A DNA stretch of 62,654 bases from an uncultured Paracoccaceae bacterium. GTDB lineage: Bacteria; Pseudomonadota; Alphaproteobacteria; Rhodobacterales; Rhodobacteraceae. Numbering within the stretch: the first letter of the stretch is position 1; each line of letters begins with the position of its first letter. The notes below the pieces were generated by a model. That model saw nothing but the letters and a program-made list of their open reading frames with translations. It had not been told where the DNA came from and searched no databases. Positions 1 to 9,196 of this stretch are shown here, piece by piece. Location: the NCBI GenBank assembly GCA_937927675.1, contig CALBSG010000130.1:1-62654 (forward strand). The letters run 5' to 3'. A program made the translations under genes and the position numbers.

Positions 1-1919
<1,919 letters not shown>

Positions 1920-2006
1920 GGCGGCCCCCTGGGTTTTGGCAAATTGTCGGGGGTTATAGCCATGGGCGGCGGGGGTGCAAGGGGATTCGGGCCGGGGTCT
2001 TGGTCG

Positions 2007-2357
2007 CTAAAGTTTCAGCCCGAAGCGTGGGCCGATCCACAGCATCAGAAGATAGAGCGCGATGGTCAGCGCGCAGCTGGCCAAAAGGGCGGGCCAAAAG
2101 CCCCAGCCGGCCCGCATCAGGGCGGGCAGCGTGAAGAACATCGGCACCGATGGGGCAAGAAACCAGATCGTGCCGATGGAATGTGCGGCAAGCCGTTCAA
2201 CGTCCTGCGTGTCGCGCCAAAGCCAGATCATCGACAGGATCGACACCAAGGGCAAAGAGACGATCAGCGCCCCAAGGCCGGGAAAGCGCCGGGCGGTTTC
2301 CGAGGCAAGGGCGATGAGAAGGCCCGATATGGCGGCTTTGACAAGAAGGTAGGTCAT
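2007..2357 (-). CDS. DUF3147 family inner-membrane protein
   Basis: This 116-residue protein starts at the ATG at 2357. The open frame continues further upstream, but that part is charged, lies across a terminator hairpin and does not look coding. About four hydrophobic segments fill the chain, and the start MTYLLVKAAISGLLIALASE is typical of the DUF3147 family of small membrane proteins. The family's biochemical role is unknown. It lies between the amino-acid permease and carB on the same strand, but the terminator at about 2400 separates it from the permease, so it is probably a single gene or weakly joined to carB. The family call is from recall of the sequence pattern. Confidence 0.75.
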   Translation of the reverse strand: MTYLLVKAAISGLLIALASETARRFPGLGALIVSLPLVSILSMIWLWRDTQDVERLAAHSIGTIWFLAPSVPMFFTLPALMRAGWGFWPALLASCALTIALYLLMLWIGPRFGLKL

Positions 2358-2396
2358 GATGACCAAGGCTTGCCGCGCAAGATAGCAGGCGTCAAC

Positions 2397-2426
2397 GAAA
2401 AAGGCCGGGGCTGCCCCCGGCCTTTT
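2397..2426 (-). terminator. Intrinsic terminator of the APC permease gene
   Basis: A perfect 10-bp stem (AAGGCCGGGG at 2401-2410 with CCCCGGCCTT at 2415-2424) has a 4-nt loop. Read on the minus strand it is followed by five T residues. It lies 25 nt beyond the permease stop and 40 nt before the DUF3147 start. The stem is also flanked by TTTT on the plus strand, so it could work in both directions. Confidence 0.85.
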
Positions 2427-2448
2427 GTGGTGTTTATCCCCGCAAGGG

Positions 2449-4008
2449 TTAGACTTTTTCGCCCACCGCTGCCTCGGCCGCTGCGATGGCGGCTTTGCGT
2501 GCGGCAATCCGATCACCGGTCGGCGGGCCTTCGAAGCGACGGTTTTCCACCGCAACCCAGACGACAAGTGCCAAGGCGACGAAGCCCGCCACGACGTAAA
2601 GCACGCGCTCATTCGGCGGGGCTACGGCGATGAACAGGATCACACCCATCCCGACGACCGACAAAAGCGTGACCAGCTTGTAAAGACCTTCTGACATGGC
2701 CCAAGGGCCGGGTGTCGGCCATTTGGCGGTGCCGTAGGCGAACATGCCTGCCACCAGCGGGATGGTGAACGACAGGAACAGGAAGACCAGGGTCGAGTTC
2801 ACAACGATCACATAGATCGAGGTTTCGCCGACTTTGATCATCATGGCCATGATCACATACAGGATGCACAGTACCGTCGCCGTCCAGATCGCGTTGACCG
2901 GGGTGCGGAACGACGGGGAGACCGTGGCCAATCCCTTCGAGAACAGCGGAACACCATCATCGCGCGAGAAGGCAAAGAGCATGCGGCTGGCCGAAGTGAC
3001 GGTAGCAAGGCCGCACAGAAGCTGCGTGATGAGGATGAAGAAGTAGAGTGCCATCTTCAGCCCATTGGGCAGGATCGCATCCATGGTGGCAAAGAACATG
3101 CCCCAGCCCTGACCGGCTGCGGTCGGCAGATCCGGGATGGCAAGGGTGATCGAGCAGATCATGATCCAGCCCACCAGTGCCGACCAGAACACGGCCGTCA
3201 CAATGCCCTTGGGCACCGAGGTGGCAGCGTTCTTGGTTTCTTCCGAGGTGTGGGCCGATGCGTCGTAGCCAGTGATCGTGTAAACCGGCAGCAAGAGGCA
3301 CAGCAGGAACAGATAGCCCGTGCTTTCCGATTGCGGGAAGACGTTGCCGCCTGCCTCACCCGAGAAGTTGCTGAAGGTCCAGAGCCGCGAGATGTCGATG
3401 GCGGGTGCATAAACAAGGCAGGCCACGACCAGAACGGCAGTGGTTGCAAAGATGATCCAGCCCGAGATGTCGGTCAGGAAGGTGGTGGCCTTGATCCCGA
3501 TATGGTTGAAAATCGCCTGAACGACGGTGATCACCGCCACAAAGACCACCACTTGCATGTCAGAGCCTGCAAATCCGACCATTGGGCCGAAGGTGCCTGC
3601 AAAGAAATAGGCGGTGCCGATGTTGATCGCCCCCAGAACCGTAATCAGGCCCAGCAGGTTGAGCCAAGCCGTCAGCCAGCCCCAGAACCGGTTCCCAAGG
3701 ATCGACCCCCAGTGGTACAGCCCACCCGCCGTCGGGAAGGCCGAAGCAATCTGCGCCATGGCAAGGGCGAACATGCCCGAAAGCGCCGAGCCAACGATCC
3801 AGCCGATACCGGCCCCGGCCCCGCCCACGGACGAGATGGCTTGGGCAAAGCTGTTGATACCGCCGGACAAGATGCAGATGATCGAAAATGAAATGGCAAA
3901 GTTCGAAAACTTCGACATAGAGCGCGATAATTCTTGGGCATAGCCCATGCCATGTAGGACTTTCATGTCCTCATGGTGGTCCTTGTCGGAATAATTGTCT
4001 GAAGCCAT
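2449..4008 (-). CDS. APC superfamily amino-acid permease
   Basis: This 519-residue protein has about 12 hydrophobic segments. A hydrophilic N-terminus of about 30 residues precedes the first helix, and the conserved amino-acid permease motif GGINSFAQAISS falls in the first membrane segment. Helix 3 carries PTAGGLYHWGSIL, which is characteristic of the GABA/choline permease branch (ACT family) of the APC superfamily. It should import an amino acid, GABA or a related amine by proton symport. The substrate cannot be read from sequence. The start is supported by GGAGGG about 9 nt before the ATG. It is monocistronic, with its own terminator downstream and a shared 233-nt divergent region with pabB upstream. 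Confidence 0.88.
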   Translation of the reverse strand: MASDNYSDKDHHEDMKVLHGMGYAQELSRSMSKFSNFAISFSIICILSGGINSFAQAISSVGGAGAGIGWIVGSALSGMFALAMAQIASAFPTAGGLYHWGSILGNRFWGWLTAWLNLLGLITVLGAINIGTAYFFAGTFGPMVGFAGSDMQVVVFVAVITVVQAIFNHIGIKATTFLTDISGWIIFATTAVLVVACLVYAPAIDISRLWTFSNFSGEAGGNVFPQSESTGYLFLLCLLLPVYTITGYDASAHTSEETKNAATSVPKGIVTAVFWSALVGWIMICSITLAIPDLPTAAGQGWGMFFATMDAILPNGLKMALYFFILITQLLCGLATVTSASRMLFAFSRDDGVPLFSKGLATVSPSFRTPVNAIWTATVLCILYVIMAMMIKVGETSIYVIVVNSTLVFLFLSFTIPLVAGMFAYGTAKWPTPGPWAMSEGLYKLVTLLSVVGMGVILFIAVAPPNERVLYVVAGFVALALVVWVAVENRRFEGPPTGDRIAARKAAIAAAEAAVGEKV

Positions 4009-4095
4009 TGCTGGTGACCCTCCGGTCTGTTGGTGTCCTCGTTCTTCTTCTTGGGTGCGGTCAATTGCCGCGCCTGATCACAGGGAAACCTGATT

Positions 4096-4131
4096 TTTTC
4101 AGTCGCGCAAGCACTGAAAAGAAACTTTCAG
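4096..4131. promoter_or_regulatory. Inverted repeats in the permease/pabB divergent region
   Basis: TTTTCAGT (4096-4103) and ACTGAAAA (4113-4120) are perfect inverted copies 9 nt apart, and CTGAAA (4114-4119) forms a second pair with TTTCAG (4126-4131). This AT-rich patch contrasts with the GC-rich surroundings and lies between divergent starts, so it is a candidate operator. No regulator gene is adjacent. The evidence is symmetry and position only. Confidence 0.3.
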
Positions 4132-4241
4132 AGTTCATTCAGTCTGCGCGGCCTGCATTTGCCGGAATTCTTGCCGTTTTTGGGCCTGCAAGGGGCGGCA
4201 GAAGGCTGGTCTTGCGCCGTCACTTTGCGTAGCAAGGGGGC

Positions 4242-5408
4242 ATGGAAACGCGCATGCTTGCAGGTCTGGAACAGGTGCTGGTCGAAGATGGACCGGATGG
4301 TACCCCTGTGCTGTTTGATGCCGCCTTGCAGGTTTTGGTTGCCACAACCGGGGCCGAGGTGCCGGGGCTTTTGGCCGCGTTGGATGCGGCGCGGGCCAAG
4401 GGCCACTGGATCGCGGGCTATATGTCTTACGAGGCAGGCTACGCCTTGGAGCCGAAAGTGGCAGGGTTGGAACCTGTCGGCGGCGGTCCTCGGGCGGTGT
4501 TTGGTGTCTTTGCCGCTCCGAAACCCGCGCAACCGCTTTTGGAGCGCGCGGCGGTGGAGGCCAAGAGCGTGACCCTTGCCCCCGTGACCCCCATGGTCAG
4601 CCGCACCGCCTATGATGCGGCGATGGCAAAAGTCATGGGCTATATCGGCGCGGGCGACTGCTATCAGATCAACCTGACTTTCCCGATGCGGACCGAACTG
4701 CTGCAAGGCACGGCCTTGGGGCTTTACGGCGCCTTGCGTGCCCGGCAGGCGGTGGGGCGTGGGGCTTTTGTGGATCTGGGTGCAGGCCCGGTTCTGGTGT
4801 CGCGCAGCCCCGAATTGTTCATCGCGGTGACCGCCGAAGGCCGGATCGAGGCGCGCCCGATGAAGGGCACCGCGCCGCGGGATGCCGATCCGGTTGTCGA
4901 TGCCGAACTGGCCGAAGAGTTGCGCGCCAGCGAAAAGGGGCAGGCCGAAAACCTGATGATCGTTGACCTTCTGCGCAACGATATCAGCCGTGTGGCCAAG
5001 GTCGGCTCGGTCAAGGTGCCGAAACTTTTTGCGGTCGAAACCTATGCGACCTTGCATCAGATGGTGTCGACGGTGGTCGGCGATCTGGTCGCGCCGCCGT
5101 CGATGGCGGGGGTGATGGAGGCGCTGTTCCCCTGCGGGTCGATCACTGGGGCGCCAAAGATCCGTGCGATGGAAATCATTCACGAGGTCGAACCCTTTGC
5201 CCGTGGGGCCTATTGTGGGGCGATTGGTTGGATGGCCCCCGATGGTACAGCCCGGTTCAATGTTGCGATCCGCACGCTTTCGCTGACAGGGCGCGATATT
5301 GTGCTGAACGTCGGCGGCGGGGTGGTGCAAGACAGCACCGCTGCGGGCGAATGGGAGGAAGCCTTGTGGAAAGCACGCTACGTTCAGGGGCTGGTGAGCC
5401 GGGCCTGA
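4242..5408 (+). CDS. pabB: Aminodeoxychorismate synthase component I
   Basis: PabB (388 residues) aminates chorismate to 4-amino-4-deoxychorismate with ammonia from a PabA/TrpG amidotransferase, the first step of the p-aminobenzoate branch of folate synthesis. The C-terminal chorismate-binding fold is complete: GAGDCYQINLTFP at about 137-148, SPELFI at 189-194, PMKGT at 206-210 (the lysine of the PIKGT motif that distinguishes PabB from TrpE), NLMIVDLLRND at 237-247 and CGSITGAPKIRAM at 298-310. It is shorter than the E. coli protein because the N-terminal domain is reduced, as in many alphaproteobacteria. AGGGGG lies just before the ATG. It overlaps pabC by 43 nt, so the two are an operon. 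Confidence 0.95.
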   Translation: METRMLAGLEQVLVEDGPDGTPVLFDAALQVLVATTGAEVPGLLAALDAARAKGHWIAGYMSYEAGYALEPKVAGLEPVGGGPRAVFGVFAAPKPAQPLLERAAVEAKSVTLAPVTPMVSRTAYDAAMAKVMGYIGAGDCYQINLTFPMRTELLQGTALGLYGALRARQAVGRGAFVDLGAGPVLVSRSPELFIAVTAEGRIEARPMKGTAPRDADPVVDAELAEELRASEKGQAENLMIVDLLRNDISRVAKVGSVKVPKLFAVETYATLHQMVSTVVGDLVAPPSMAGVMEALFPCGSITGAPKIRAMEIIHEVEPFARGAYCGAIGWMAPDGTARFNVAIRTLSLTGRDIVLNVGGGVVQDSTAAGEWEEALWKARYVQGLVSRA

Positions 5409-5986
5409 AGCTGATCGAGACGCTGCGGGTCGGATCATCGCCTGCGCGGCTGGCCTTGCACCGGGCGCGGATGTCAGCGGGTGCGGCGGCCTTAGGCTGG
5501 GGCTTTGATGCGGCAGGTTTTGACCGCGCGGTGCATGTCGATCCCAACGCGGGCCTGCGGTTGCGGCTGACGCTGGATACCGCAGGGCGTTTTGAGGCAA
5601 CGCAAGGCGCCTTACCAGAAAGCCGACCTGAATGGTCCTTGTCTCTGGCCGAGGTGCGGCTTTCCTCATCCGATCCGTGGCTTTCGGTGAAAACCACCCG
5701 CCGCGCGACTTATGACGCGGCGCGGGCGGCCCTGCCCGCTGGCATTGACGAAGTCATCTTTCAAAATGAGCGCGGCGAGGTTTGTGATGGCAGCATCACC
5801 ACGCTGTTCTTTGATCGCGGGCAGGGCCTGCGTACGCCGCCGTTGTCGTCCGGCCTGTTGCCCGGCGTGCTGCGCGCCGAACTGGCCTGCCCAGAGGAAC
5901 GGCTACTGGCCGCCGATCTGCCCCATCTCCGGCTTTGGGTTGGCAACGCGCTGCGCGGGCTGATCCCGGCGGTTTGGCGCGGGTAG
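5366..5986 (+). CDS. pabC: 4-amino-4-deoxychorismate lyase (class IV aminotransferase fold)
   Basis: PabC removes pyruvate from aminodeoxychorismate to give p-aminobenzoate, using PLP. The 206-residue product is chosen from a GTG at 5366 because GGAGG (5354-5358) sits exactly 7 nt upstream, inside pabB. Longer frames in this phase would lie deep inside pabB. Class IV features are visible: the probable PLP lysine K109 in SVKTTRR, the NERGEVCDGSITTLFF stretch at 134-149, and SSGLLPGVLR at 161-170. It is short compared with the usual 250-270 residues, mainly at the N-terminus. The 43-nt overlap with pabB suggests translational coupling. Another class IV enzyme is possible, but the pairing with pabB makes PabC most likely. 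Confidence 0.85.
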   Translation: MESTLRSGAGEPGLKLIETLRVGSSPARLALHRARMSAGAAALGWGFDAAGFDRAVHVDPNAGLRLRLTLDTAGRFEATQGALPESRPEWSLSLAEVRLSSSDPWLSVKTTRRATYDAARAALPAGIDEVIFQNERGEVCDGSITTLFFDRGQGLRTPPLSSGLLPGVLRAELACPEERLLAADLPHLRLWVGNALRGLIPAVWRG

Positions 5987-6064
5987 GGCTGCAAGGGGCG
6001 GCATGCGTGCATGGAATGGCGGGGTTGCGTGTTTGCATGGCCCTGCGCCTTGATATCGTAAGCC

Positions 6065-6079
6065 TGCTTATATTAAGCA
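6065..6079. promoter_or_regulatory. Perfect 15-bp palindrome before marR (candidate MarR operator)
   Basis: TGCTTA-TAT-TAAGCA is a perfect inverted repeat with a 3-nt centre, ending 6 nt before the MarR start codon. Size and position fit a MarR-dimer site for autorepression of the marR-emrAB operon. A TTGATA hexamer at 6050-6055 could be part of the promoter, but spacing to a clear -10 is poor. Confidence 0.55.
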
Positions 6080-6085
6080 TGGAGC

Positions 6086-6550
6086 ATGACAGAGAAGAAT
6101 GACCGACTCGGTGCTTTGCTGCGGGATGCCTATCAAGGGATCACCCGGCGCTTTGCGCTGCGCACGCAGACCTATGGCCTTTCGCCGACACAGTGGCGGC
6201 TTTTGGGGCAAGTGCTGAAAACCGGACCAAAGACCCAAGCCGCACTGGCCGAAGCGCTGGATGTCGAGCCGATCAGCGTCTCGCGTTTGGTGGACCGTAT
6301 GGTGCAGGCGGGCTGGGTGCAGCGTGAGGCGCATCCGCAAGATCGCCGTGCGCGGGTGATCGTGCCCACGGCCAAAGCCGAGGCCGCCGCGCCCGACGTG
6401 TTGCAGGTGGTGGACGAGGTGAGCGAGGCCGCGATGGCCAGCCTGTCGCGGACGGAACGCGACGACCTGATCCGCATGCTGCGCCAGATCATAGAAACAT
6501 TGGGCGGCCTTGATGCCAACGCCCCGAAAGACGAGCGCGTAGATGAGTGA
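6086..6550 (+). CDS. MarR-family repressor of the efflux operon
   Basis: This 154-residue protein has a MarR winged-helix fold. The recognition region is TQAALAEALDVEPISVSRLV at about 51-70, followed by the wing QREAHPQDRRARVIV. Its frame overlaps the start of the downstream emrA-like gene by 8 nt, the usual arrangement for an EmrR-type repressor controlling its own efflux pump. MarR proteins of this kind normally release DNA when they bind small phenolic or hydrophobic ligands. The palindrome just upstream (6065-6079) is the likely operator. The ligand is not predictable. Confidence 0.88.
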   Translation: MTEKNDRLGALLRDAYQGITRRFALRTQTYGLSPTQWRLLGQVLKTGPKTQAALAEALDVEPISVSRLVDRMVQAGWVQREAHPQDRRARVIVPTAKAEAAAPDVLQVVDEVSEAAMASLSRTERDDLIRMLRQIIETLGGLDANAPKDERVDE

Positions 6551-7646
6551 CGAACCCCTTCCCCTTCCGCCCCAATCCCCCGCGGCGCAGGTTGCCACCC
6601 CAAAGCGCCCGCCGGGCAAGGGGCGCCGCCTGATCCTGATGCTGGCGTTGCCGGTTGTCGTGGCTTTGGGCGCAGGCGCGTTTTGGCTGTCGGGTGGTCG
6701 TTACGAGACCACGGAAAACGCCAACCTGCATCAAGTGCGGCTTTCTATCGCGCCAACAGTTGGCGGGCGGGTGGTTGCGGTGGCGGTGCATGAATTGCAG
6801 ACGGTTCACGCGGGCGATTTGTTGTTTCAGGTCGACCCCGAACCTTACCGTCTGGCGCTGGCCTCGGCCGAAGCTGCGGTTGCGGCGGCGCGGATGCAGG
6901 TTGCCCAGTTGAAGGCTGGCCTGCATCAGGCCGAGGGCCAAGAGGCCTTGGCCCGCGACACCGCGACCTATCTGGAGACGGATCTGGCGCGGCAAGAGGC
7001 GCTGTCGAAAAAGGGGCTGGTTACGGACAGCAATCTGGACGGCAATCGGCATGCCGCCCGTCAGGCCCGCGAACAGGCCGAGGTTGCCGCATTGGGCGTC
7101 GTTGCGGCCCGTGCCGCGCTGGGCAGCGACCCCGAGGCCGACACCGACAGCCATCCAGCTGTGCGGGCCGCTTTGGCCGAAGTTGAACGCGCGCGGTACA
7201 ATCTGGCGGTGACCACGGTGACCGCCCCGGCCGACGGGGTGATCTATCAGGCCGCGTCGTTCCGGCAGGGTGCCATGGTGGCGGCAGGTCAGCCTGCCTT
7301 TGCCTTGGTTGAAACCGGCGATATCTGGGTTGAGGCGAACTTCAAGGAAACCCAAGTCGCGGCGATGGCCCCCGGCCAGCCGGTCGAGGTGAGTTTTGAC
7401 ATGGCACCGGGGCGCAGCTTTACTGGCCGGGTCGAGGCGCTTGGGGCGGGAACCGGGGCCGAGTTTGCCCTGTTGCCGGCGCAGAATGCCACGGGCAACT
7501 GGGTGAAGGTGACGCAGCGCATCCCGGTGCGGATCCGGTTGGATGATCCCAGTCTTGCGGCGGGCATCACATCGGGCGCCTCGGCCGAGGTGACGGTGGA
7601 CACCGGGGGCGATGCGCCGCTCATGTCGGCGCTGGCGGGCGAGTAG
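6543..7646 (+). CDS. emrA: EmrA-type HlyD-family membrane-fusion protein
   Basis: The 367-residue adaptor has a proline-rich cytoplasmic tail, one membrane anchor at about 29-50, then a periplasmic body. It carries a split biotinyl-lipoyl-like domain (SIAPTVGGRVVAVAVHELQ early, ADGVIYQAASFRQGAMVAAG after the coil). An alanine-rich alpha-helical hairpin at about 105-200 and a beta-barrel follow. Such proteins link an inner-membrane DHA2 pump to an outer-membrane TolC-type channel. The start overlaps the marR stop by 8 nt and the pump gene follows 11 nt later. No TolC gene is present here, so a distant one is presumably shared. Confidence 0.9.
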   Translation: MSDEPLPLPPQSPAAQVATPKRPPGKGRRLILMLALPVVVALGAGAFWLSGGRYETTENANLHQVRLSIAPTVGGRVVAVAVHELQTVHAGDLLFQVDPEPYRLALASAEAAVAAARMQVAQLKAGLHQAEGQEALARDTATYLETDLARQEALSKKGLVTDSNLDGNRHAARQAREQAEVAALGVVAARAALGSDPEADTDSHPAVRAALAEVERARYNLAVTTVTAPADGVIYQAASFRQGAMVAAGQPAFALVETGDIWVEANFKETQVAAMAPGQPVEVSFDMAPGRSFTGRVEALGAGTGAEFALLPAQNATGNWVKVTQRIPVRIRLDDPSLAAGITSGASAEVTVDTGGDAPLMSALAGE

Positions 7647-7657
7647 GGTCTTTTCCG

Positions 7658-9163
7658 ATGGACGCCCCAAAACCGGATGCGGTCAAACACCGTGGGCTGA
7701 TCACCTTGGCCATCATGGCCGCCACGATCATGCAGGTCTTGGACACCACCATCGCCAATGTGGCCTTGCCGTCGATGACGGGCGATCTGGGCGCGTCGCA
7801 GGACACGATCAGCTGGGTCTTGACTAGCTATATTGTCGCCTCGGCCATTGTCACGCCGATGAACGGCTGGATGTCCGACCGTATCGGCAAGCGCGAGTTG
7901 TTCTTGATCTCTATCGTCGGTTTCGTGGCAACCTCGCTGGCCTGCGGGTTGGCGTGGAACCTGTCTTCGATGGTGGCCTTTCGCTTGCTGCAAGGCGTGT
8001 TCGGCGCGGCGATCGTGCCGCTAAGCCAGACCTTCCTTCTGGACATCAATCCACGCGAACGCGCGGGGCAAGCGATGGCGATGTGGGGGGCGGGGATCAT
8101 GGTCGGGCCGATCATCGGCCCCACCTTGGGGGGCTGGCTGACAGAAAGCTACAATTGGCGCTGGGTCTTTCTGATCAACCTGCCGGTCGGGGCCTTGGCC
8201 TTTCTGGGCTGTGCCGCCTATCTGCCGCGCGCGCCAAGGCGGCATCGGGTCTTTGATCTCTTTGGCTTTGCCATGCTGGCCATGGCGATTGGGGCCTTGC
8301 AGCTGACCTTGGATCGCGGCGCCGAGGTGGATTGGTTCTCTTCGGGCGAGATCTGGATCTATGCGGTGCTATGTCTGACGGGGGCTTGGGTCTTTGTGGT
8401 GCATATTCTGCATGCCGAAAAACCCTTTCTGGAGCCAGGCATGTTTGCCGACCGCAACTTTGCCACCGGTTTGGTGTTCATTTTCGTCATCGGCATCATC
8501 CTGTTGGCCAGTTTGGCACTCTTGCCGCCGATGCTCAGCCGTTTGATGGGGTATCCGGTGATCACCACAGGTCTGGTCATGGCCCCGCGTGGGGTGGGCA
8601 CGATGATTTCAATGCTGATCGTCGGGCGGCTGGTGCGGGCGGTCGATCCGCGGAAACTGGTGGTGTTGGGGCTGGCGCTGACCGCGCTGTCATTGTGGGA
8701 GATGTCGGGTTTTACCCCGCAAATGGACATGATCCCGGTGATCCGGTCGGGCGTGGTGCAGGGGCTGGGGCTGGGGTTGGTATTCGTGCCGCTGTCCACG
8801 GTGGCCTTTGCCACCATCGACACGCGCTATCGTGCCGATGCGACGGCGCTGTTCAGTCTGGTGCGCAACATCGGATCATCGGTGGGGATTTCGCTGGTGA
8901 CGGTGCTGCTGACCCATAACATTCAAGTCAACCATGCCGAGCTTTCGGCCCTGATTTCGCCCTTCAATCCAGTGCTGCGGCAGGCCAGTCCGTTGGCGGC
9001 GGCGGGGCACGTGGCGTCCTTGCAGCAGATGGATCTGTTGGTCAACGCACAGGCCGCGATGATTGGCTATGTTGATGATTTTGTGTTGATGATGTGGGTG
9101 ACGCTGTTGGCCATGCCGTTGGCACTGATGCTGCGCCGCCCTGCGCCCTATAAGGTCGCATAG
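7658..9163 (+). CDS. emrB: EmrB/QacA-type DHA2 family drug exporter
   Basis: This 501-residue, 14-helix major facilitator protein has the DHA2 signature LDTTIANVALP at 28-38 in helix 1 and the loop 2-3 motif GWMSDRIGKRE at 70-80. The long hydrophobic chain and the MDAPKP start are typical of EmrB. It exports hydrophobic or phenolic compounds using the proton gradient, working with the EmrA-like adaptor immediately upstream. It is the last gene of the operon and converges on the flavoprotein gene with a 33-nt gap in which no clear terminator is seen. Confidence 0.92.
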   Translation: MDAPKPDAVKHRGLITLAIMAATIMQVLDTTIANVALPSMTGDLGASQDTISWVLTSYIVASAIVTPMNGWMSDRIGKRELFLISIVGFVATSLACGLAWNLSSMVAFRLLQGVFGAAIVPLSQTFLLDINPRERAGQAMAMWGAGIMVGPIIGPTLGGWLTESYNWRWVFLINLPVGALAFLGCAAYLPRAPRRHRVFDLFGFAMLAMAIGALQLTLDRGAEVDWFSSGEIWIYAVLCLTGAWVFVVHILHAEKPFLEPGMFADRNFATGLVFIFVIGIILLASLALLPPMLSRLMGYPVITTGLVMAPRGVGTMISMLIVGRLVRAVDPRKLVVLGLALTALSLWEMSGFTPQMDMIPVIRSGVVQGLGLGLVFVPLSTVAFATIDTRYRADATALFSLVRNIGSSVGISLVTVLLTHNIQVNHAELSALISPFNPVLRQASPLAAAGHVASLQQMDLLVNAQAAMIGYVDDFVLMMWVTLLAMPLALMLRRPAPYKVA

Positions 9164-9196
9164 ACGGCGCGGCCGGGGCCAATCAGATCAGCCCTG

